Shown: one piece after another, positions 58,681-64,000 of the stretch
Numbering within the stretch: position 1 is the stretch's first letter
Layout: every line of letters begins with the position of its first letter
Source: DASXHZ01 sp036488085
Lineage (GTDB): Bacteria; Acidobacteriota; Thermoanaerobaculia; Gp7-AA8
DNA length: 64,000 nt
NCBI GenBank assembly: GCA_036488085.1
Contig: DASXHZ010000012.1
Location: 1 to 64,000, forward strand
Direction: 5' to 3'
Notes under the pieces: model-generated
The model's input: the letters and a program-made list of their open reading frames with translations, nothing else
Database searches by the model: none
Told to the model about the DNA's origin: nothing
Program-made: the position numbers and the translations under genes

Positions 58681-59903
58681 TGGGCGACGCCGTAGTCACA
58701 CACGGAATCTCGAAGAAGTACCGCCTCGGCGAGACGATCCTCGCGCGGAATCTGCTGCGAGAGCGTTTCGCCGCCTTGTTCCGTGCTCCGTTCAGGAAGA
58801 ACGATCGCGGTTCGGACGAAGAGTTCTGGGCCCTTCGCGACGTGTCGGTCACGATCCGCGAAGGCGAGATCGTCGCGCTGATCGGAAAGAACGGGGCAGG
58901 CAAGTCGACGCTGCTCAAGATCCTCAGCGAGATCACCGAACCAACCGAAGGGGAGGCGCACATCTTCGGCAAAGTCGCGAGTCTCCTTGAAGTCGGCATC
59001 GGCTTCCACCCCGAGCTCAGTGGCCGCGAGAACATCTACCTGAACGGCGCAATCCTCGGCATGTCGCGCGAGGAGACGCGCAGCAAGTTCGACGACATCG
59101 TCGCATTCGCGGAGGTGGAGCGATTCATCGACACGCCGGTGAAGCGATATTCATCCGGAATGTATGTGCGGCTCGCTTTCGCAGTCGCGGCCCACCTCGA
59201 TCCCGACATTCTCATCATCGACGAGGTACTGGCCGTCGGCGACCTCGCGTTTCAGCAGAAGTGCCTCAAGAAACTGCGGAGCGTTCGAGAACAAGGGAGG
59301 ACGGTCATCGTGGTGAGCCACAGCATGACGACCGTCACGAGCCTCTGCGAACGGGCGATCTGGCTGCACGAGGGAAAGGTGCGAGCGGCCGGCCCGGCCC
59401 CGGAGATCGTCAGCCGCTACGTCGATGAGGGAATCGAAAACGACGTCGTGTGGCAGCCGCGCCATGCGTCGCATGCCGCGTTCGAATACCACTCGGTGGA
59501 GGTCGTACGTGCCGACAACGGAGAGGCGGCCGACTCGGTCCCTTCCGACGTCGCGATCGAGATCGTCTTCGACTTCTCGGTCGTCTCGCAGATGCCGCCG
59601 GGCCGCCTCCTTCTCCGCGTCCGCAACGAGTACGGCGAACCGTTGTTCACTTCGACGAGCGCCGACCGATCCGCCGTCCGGGGCGAACCTTGGCGGATCG
59701 GCCGCCAGAAGATGCGCTGCCGGATTCCGGCGAACCTGCTTATGCCGGGCCGCTATTCGGTCTCGGTGTCGCATCCGTTCGGCGGATACGACGTGATGCA
59801 CGACAACATCGTGACGTTCACGGTCAACGAGCAGAACGCGCTCATCGACGCCGACACGCGTGAAGGAAAGATCGCGCCACTCCTCGAGTGGTCGTCCGAA
59901 TGA
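58680..59903 (+). CDS. Polysaccharide ABC exporter ATPase (Wzt type)
   Basis: 407 residues. Walker A GKNGAGKST (69-77), signature YSSGMYVRLAFAVAAHLDPD, Walker B ILIIDEVLAVGD and the H-loop VSHSM are intact. The extra C-terminal beta domain (~265-407) matches Wzt-type substrate-recognition domains that read the modified glycan end, so the exporter is probably of the capped O-antigen kind. It shares one base with the permease stop (TGATG). Confidence 0.9.
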   Translation: MGDAVVTHGISKKYRLGETILARNLLRERFAALFRAPFRKNDRGSDEEFWALRDVSVTIREGEIVALIGKNGAGKSTLLKILSEITEPTEGEAHIFGKVASLLEVGIGFHPELSGRENIYLNGAILGMSREETRSKFDDIVAFAEVERFIDTPVKRYSSGMYVRLAFAVAAHLDPDILIIDEVLAVGDLAFQQKCLKKLRSVREQGRTVIVVSHSMTTVTSLCERAIWLHEGKVRAAGPAPEIVSRYVDEGIENDVVWQPRHASHAAFEYHSVEVVRADNGEAADSVPSDVAIEIVFDFSVVSQMPPGRLLLRVRNEYGEPLFTSTSADRSAVRGEPWRIGRQKMRCRIPANLLMPGRYSVSVSHPFGGYDVMHDNIVTFTVNEQNALIDADTREGKIAPLLEWSSE

Positions 59904-61180
59904 GCCGGATGCGGCGGCTCATGTTCGTGACACAGACGCACACCGCGTGGGGCGGGATGGAGTGGTTCGTCCATCACATGGCGGAGCGGCTGAGCGACCG
60001 CGGCTGGGAGGTATACGCCGGACTGGCACGCGGAGCGCGATACAGCGATCCGGCAGCGTATTCAGCGGCGCATCCTCATCTGCGCGCGATCGAGATGGAC
60101 GGGCGCGACGGGACGGAGACGGCCCGACGGAACGCGGTCGTCCGCGCCGTCCGGCGTGTCGATCCCGAGGTCGTCATTCCGATCGGCATCGGATCGTCTC
60201 TCGATGCGATGCGCGTCCTGAAGAACACCGGCTTCCGCGGAGCATTGGTTGTGCCGGTGCTCTCGTTATTCGAAGATTGGCTCGCGAATGTCAGCGAGTA
60301 CGGCGACGTGATCGACCTCGTCGTTCCGAACTCCCGGCTTCTCGAGCGTTACCTCGTGCGCCACTTCGACGCGTCGCGCGTGCGGTATATCCGGCAGGGA
60401 GTTCCGCGTGCGACGCAGGCCCGTTCGCCGCGCCGCGAGAAATTGCACGCCGGCATCGTGTCGCGGCTCGAGGAGAGCTCGAAGCGCGTGCTCGACTTCG
60501 CCGCGGTGGCGCGGTTGCTCAACGGCGCAGACGTCGAGCTTCACGTTTTCGGCGACGGTCCCGATCGCGGGCGGCTGCTCGATGCGCTGGACGGACGAGC
60601 CGTCGACCACGGCTTTCTTCCGACGGCGGAGTTGTATCGCGAGGCGTATCCACACCTCGACGTGCTCCTCTTTTTCTCGCCAACGGAAGGAAGTCCCAAC
60701 TCGCTCTACGAGGCGATGCAGAATGGCGTCGTGCCCGTCTCGTCCCGATTCCGAGGAGCGCGTGCCGAGGGGATTCTGAAGGACGGCGAGAACGCGCTGC
60801 TGTTCGACGTAGGTGATTCGGCAACCGCGGCGCAGCACACGCGCCTCCTTGCATCCGATCGGGCGCGCCTGGAGAGAATGAGCGCCGCGACCGTCGAGAG
60901 CGTGCGCGATTACTCCGATGACGACATGTACGAATCGTGGGCTCGCGCCATCGAATCGGTACGGCCTGTAGCAGGCCCGCCATTGCCTCCTCGCCCGGTG
61001 GCTCCGGCCGGGAAACTGGAGCGCGCGCGCATTCCCTCATTGCTCGCCCGTCCGCTCCGGCGCATCATCGGCAGGGCGTCACCGCACAAGAGCGGCTGGG
61101 AAGAATGGCCGGGATCGCAACCGGTGTCGTCCGACGCGGTGCTGCGGATACGCGAGGAACTGAACGAGCTCGAACGATGA
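59900..61180 (+). CDS. GT4 family glycosyltransferase
   Basis: 426 residues. TQTHTAWGGMEWFVHHMAER in the N-terminal domain, IVPNSRLLERYLVRHFDAS-like acceptor region (here VVPNSRLLERYLV), and donor domain GIVSRLEESSKRVLDFAAVA, LHVFGDGPDRGRLLDAL, and FFSPTEGSPNSLYEAMQNG (E-x7-E-like). A ~75-residue C-terminal tail is Pro/Arg-rich and may be disordered. ATGA overlap with wzt places it in the exporter operon. Confidence 0.85.
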   Translation: MSRMRRLMFVTQTHTAWGGMEWFVHHMAERLSDRGWEVYAGLARGARYSDPAAYSAAHPHLRAIEMDGRDGTETARRNAVVRAVRRVDPEVVIPIGIGSSLDAMRVLKNTGFRGALVVPVLSLFEDWLANVSEYGDVIDLVVPNSRLLERYLVRHFDASRVRYIRQGVPRATQARSPRREKLHAGIVSRLEESSKRVLDFAAVARLLNGADVELHVFGDGPDRGRLLDALDGRAVDHGFLPTAELYREAYPHLDVLLFFSPTEGSPNSLYEAMQNGVVPVSSRFRGARAEGILKDGENALLFDVGDSATAAQHTRLLASDRARLERMSAATVESVRDYSDDDMYESWARAIESVRPVAGPPLPPRPVAPAGKLERARIPSLLARPLRRIIGRASPHKSGWEEWPGSQPVSSDAVLRIREELNELER

Positions 61181-62073
61181 GTGACGATTCGAAATATCTC
61201 TACGTCGACGAAAACCTGCACTTCGTCACCGGCGACGAAGCAGAGCGTGCATTGCGCGACCATTCCGACGCGGCGTTCCTCGACCCCGCCAAAGGTGTGG
61301 TCCGCGTTCCGAAGGAGCGTTGGAGGCAGGCGCAGAAATACGAACGGGATACGTGGCTCGTCGCGAACGCCGGCGCGAGCGACGACCGCAACGTGGCGCA
61401 CGAGGCGGCGTTCGGGGGATACGCCGCGATCGAATCGCGATCGTTTCAGCACGCGATCGAGCTCGGCTGCGGTCCATTCACGAACCTTCGGATCGTGGCG
61501 CGACATTGCCGGATCGAACGCTGTTCCCTGCTCGATCCGTTGATTCGCGAATATCTGAACCACCCGCATTGCACGTACGACGAGCATGCGCTGCGCATCG
61601 GCGAAACGGCACTCAGCCACAAGCTCGGGACGACGCAAATCGGCCGCGCGCTCCGTCGGGTCGTACGAGCGGTAAGCCCGGCGCTCGTCGAAAAACGAGT
61701 CGCTGTCGCGCAACTCCTGCCGATGCCGATCGAGGAGATGCCATCTGGGCGCTATGACCTGGTCGTCATGATCAACGTCCTGGAGCATTGTTTTGACGCG
61801 ACGGTCATCTTCCAGAGGATCCTCGAGATTCTGCCGCCTGGCGGCGTGCTCGTGTTCCACGACAAGCTGTTCGAGCCGTCGGAGATCGCCGACGACGTTC
61901 GCACCCGTTTCGATGCGGGCCATCCGCTGCGCGTCGGACGTCCAGTGATCGAAGCTTTCGTTAACGATCACTTCACGCCGCTCTATCGTCGGGCGGAGAA
62001 GGTCGCGGACGAGTTCGACGACATCGACCTGACCCGCGACGGCATCTACTTCATCGGAGAGCGGAACGGGTGA
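61177..62073 (+). CDS. SAM-dependent methyltransferase
   Basis: 298 residues. Class I fold: motif I AIELGCGPF (93-101), acidic loop LLDPLIREYL, YDLVVMINVLEHCFDATV (motif IV-like) and LPPGGVLVFHDKLF. In an operon with Wzm/Wzt it may cap the glycan chain or modify a sugar; this is inference from location. It is coupled to both neighbours (ATGA and GTGA). Confidence 0.83.
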   Translation: MSDDSKYLYVDENLHFVTGDEAERALRDHSDAAFLDPAKGVVRVPKERWRQAQKYERDTWLVANAGASDDRNVAHEAAFGGYAAIESRSFQHAIELGCGPFTNLRIVARHCRIERCSLLDPLIREYLNHPHCTYDEHALRIGETALSHKLGTTQIGRALRRVVRAVSPALVEKRVAVAQLLPMPIEEMPSGRYDLVVMINVLEHCFDATVIFQRILEILPPGGVLVFHDKLFEPSEIADDVRTRFDAGHPLRVGRPVIEAFVNDHFTPLYRRAEKVADEFDDIDLTRDGIYFIGERNG

Positions 62074-63203
62074 CAGAATGGACGCGCATGCCGAACAGGC
62101 GCGTCGACATCGTCGTCACGACCATCTTCGAGCCGAAGTTTCTCGACGGCTACGTCGAGAACATCCGGCGGCACGGCCACGAAGGCGTGCGGATCATCGT
62201 CATCCCCGACCGCAAGACGCCGGCGAGCGTTTACGAGCGATCGAAGTTTCACGACGCGATCTGCCCGACGCTCGACGAGCAGGAGGCGTTTCTATCGCGC
62301 TTCCCATCTCTCGCAGAGCGGATCCCCTACGACAGCGACAACCGGCGCAACATCGGCTTTCTCATGGCGCTCGACGGCGGCGCCGATCTACTCATCACCA
62401 TCGACGACGACAACTACTGCCTTGATGACTCGGACTTTGTCGGCCAGCACGTCGCGGCGGGCGAAGAAGTCTCCGAAGACGAGGTCCACTCGTCCGACGG
62501 CTGGTTCAACATCTGCTCGCTTCTGACCGCCAACACGCCGGCCGAGATCTGGCCGCGCGGCTTTCCCTACTTCGCACGCCGTCGCGAGAAACAGCTCACC
62601 CGCCGTCCGGCCGCGCCGTCGAGGGCGGCGATGAATGTCGGCCTATGGCTGAGCGATCCCGACGTCGATGCCCTGACGCGGCTCGCGCTCGCACCGAACA
62701 TCGACGCGTTCGCCGGGGGCTCCGTTCGGCTCGCGAACGACACCTGGTCCCCGATCAATACGCAAAACACGGCGATCGTCCGGGACGCAATCACCGCCTA
62801 CTACTACGTTCGCATGGGCTTCTCCCTCGGCGGACTCCGGATCGACCGCTACGGCGACATCTGCAGCGGGTACTTCCTGCAGAAGTGCGTGAAGGCGCGC
62901 GGCGAGGCGATCCGTGTCGGCACGCCGATCGCCGACCACCGCCGCACGCCGCACAACCTCTTCAAAGACCTCTCGCAGGAGCTCGCCGGGATGGTCCTTC
63001 TCGACGACATCCTCGACTGGCTCGTCAACCTGAAGCTCGACGGCAGTTCGTACCGGGACCTCTACGCCGCACTCGCGGACGCGATCGATGAAAGAGCCGC
63101 GACGATGCGCGGATTCGTGTGGGACGAGGGAGGACGCGAGTTCCTCCATGACACCGCCGCGAACATGCGGGCGTGGCTCGAAGCGGTCGCGCTCATCGGA
63201 TGA
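62070..63203 (+). CDS. RGP family protein (UDP-arabinopyranose mutase / GT75-like)
   Basis: 377 residues. Matches the layout of plant reversibly glycosylated polypeptides: RRNIGFLMALDGGADLLITI followed by DDDNY, WPRGFPYFARR, NVGLWLSDPDVDALTRL, and RYGDICSGYFLQKCVKARGE. RGPs interconvert pyranose and furanose UDP-arabinose; bacterial homologues occur in polysaccharide loci. This suggests a furanose sugar in the glycan. GTG 62070 overlaps the previous stop as GTGA; ATG 62088 is an alternative. Assignment is by motif recall. Confidence 0.7.
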   Translation: MTEWTRMPNRRVDIVVTTIFEPKFLDGYVENIRRHGHEGVRIIVIPDRKTPASVYERSKFHDAICPTLDEQEAFLSRFPSLAERIPYDSDNRRNIGFLMALDGGADLLITIDDDNYCLDDSDFVGQHVAAGEEVSEDEVHSSDGWFNICSLLTANTPAEIWPRGFPYFARRREKQLTRRPAAPSRAAMNVGLWLSDPDVDALTRLALAPNIDAFAGGSVRLANDTWSPINTQNTAIVRDAITAYYYVRMGFSLGGLRIDRYGDICSGYFLQKCVKARGEAIRVGTPIADHRRTPHNLFKDLSQELAGMVLLDDILDWLVNLKLDGSSYRDLYAALADAIDERAATMRGFVWDEGGREFLHDTAANMRAWLEAVALIG

Positions 63204-64000
63204 GTGATCGCCCGCTCGTCTCGATCATCGTCCCGAGCTTCAACCAGGGACGCTACATCCGCGAGACGCTCGACTCGATCCTCTCCCAGGACTACCGGCC
63301 GATCGAAGTCCTCGTCATGGACGGCGGCTCGACCGACGAGACAACCGACGTGTTGAAGTCGTACAACATCCCCGAGCTGCAATGGGTGTCAGAGCCCGAT
63401 CACGGAGTTGCCGACGCGGTCAACAAAGGCATCGCTCGTGCGGCTGGAGAGATCATCGCGGTCCAAAGCTCGGACGATCTCTACAAGCCTGGCGCGATCT
63501 CCACGGTCGTTGGGGCGCTTCAGCGCTCGAATGCGGGTCTTCTGTACGGCGACATGGAGTTCATCGACGCACGATCGACGATCGGCGGCCGGACTGACTT
63601 GCGGCCGTTCGATCTTGCTGAATACGCCGGCAAGGTGACCTACGTCCCGCAGCCGGCGGCGTTTTTTCGAGCTGCCGCGGCGCGCGACGTCGGTCCATGG
63701 CGCGAGGATCTTCCTTATGCGTGCGACGCCGAGTTCTACCTCCGCATCGCGGAACGATTCGGCGCAGAGAAAATCGACGGCGTCCTCGCGCAATACCGCC
63801 ATCACGACGAACAGCGCGACACCTCGGGAGCAAAGATCATCCGCGACTGGACCCGCGCCATCGAGCCGTGGACGCACCACCGCGACTCGCGCGTGCGGCG
63901 CTACGCGCGCGGCGGAATCGAAGCGGTGCGCCATCGGTACACACCGGAAGCTCAGTGGGCGCGCCGCAGTGTCGCGTTGTACCGGTCGGTCCTGAAGAAC
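63200..64000 (+). CDS. GT2 family glycosyltransferase (3' partial)
   Basis: 267 codons run off the right edge. MSDRPLVSIIVPSFNQGRYI, TLDSILSQDYRPIEVLVMDG, HGVADAVNKGIARAAGEIIA and QSSDDLYKPGA (S-D-D in place of DxD) mark a GT-A enzyme, with EDLPYACDAEFYLRIAERFG downstream as acceptor motif. ATGA overlap with the preceding gene shows that the operon continues past the window. Confidence 0.88.
   Translation, partial: MSDRPLVSIIVPSFNQGRYIRETLDSILSQDYRPIEVLVMDGGSTDETTDVLKSYNIPELQWVSEPDHGVADAVNKGIARAAGEIIAVQSSDDLYKPGAISTVVGALQRSNAGLLYGDMEFIDARSTIGGRTDLRPFDLAEYAGKVTYVPQPAAFFRAAAARDVGPWREDLPYACDAEFYLRIAERFGAEKIDGVLAQYRHHDEQRDTSGAKIIRDWTRAIEPWTHHRDSRVRRYARGGIEAVRHRYTPEAQWARRSVALYRSVLKN

Noticed and set aside
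1..64000. tRNA, rRNA or riboswitch genes
   Set aside because: No T-loop-like GGTTCGA-type sequence in a cloverleaf context, rRNA core or recognisable riboswitch was seen by eye. A covariance-model scan would be decisive.

Overview
The window is GC-rich, densely coded bacterial DNA, with most third codon positions G or C. It is probably from an Acidobacteriota genome. The best clues are a secreted VWFA-related protein of the acidobacterial type (33857-35560) and a C-terminal domain otherwise typical of deltaproteobacteria-like lineages at the left edge; this placement is inference. No tRNA, rRNA, CRISPR array or phage module was seen.

Layout. 1-5101: end of one gene, a TPR lipoprotein, lysS, a LolC/E-type permease and a lipoprotein. 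5101-7730: a REP-associated tyrosine transposase (RAYT) between copies of its presumed REP-like repeat, then a 21-bp minisatellite. 7729-9548: dCMP deaminase-tsaB-rimI. 9549-19315: M23 peptidase, trxB with a Rossmann-fold protein, carbonic anhydrase, RNase D, recQ, an M50-like protease and a PLP decarboxylase. 19290-33664: a long minus-strand run of membrane proteins, two secreted paralogues, a priming sugar transferase and glycosyltransferases, headed by dapF. 33857-40616: VWFA protein, then the classic truA-uppS-cdsA-dxr-rseP run. 40617-41329: two opposed 43-bp tandem arrays. 41330-51608: cinA, an ABC-F ATPase, pdxJ, a MoxR/DUF58/transglutaminase module and ETF-quinone oxidoreductase. 51673-64000: a surface-polysaccharide locus with a WecA-like initiator, GT39, asparagine synthetase, Wzm/Wzt exporter, several glycosyltransferases, a methyltransferase and an RGP-type (UDP-arabinopyranose-mutase-like) protein.

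How genes work together. Two polysaccharide blocks (minus strand 23434-32749; 51673 to the right edge) together encode initiation on undecaprenyl phosphate, chain assembly and ABC export. The uppS and cdsA genes supply lipid carrier and phospholipid precursors, and dxr supplies isoprenoids. Most genes inside operons overlap their neighbour by ATGA, GTGA or TGATG, which points to pervasive translational coupling.

Three features stand out. (1) Gene-start architecture: many first genes have a TANNNT hexamer 5-10 nt before the start codon and no Shine-Dalgarno, implying leaderless mRNAs. Several divergent pairs share back-to-back or overlapping -10 boxes. (2) About fifteen low-complexity inverted-repeat elements of several sequence types lie between genes and also in frame inside genes (dxr, an ABC-F linker, glycosyltransferases, a membrane protein), like Rickettsia palindromic elements but in many unrelated families. 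(3) truA has no in-frame ATG, GTG or TTG; a well-spaced Shine-Dalgarno points to an ATA start overlapping the upstream stop.
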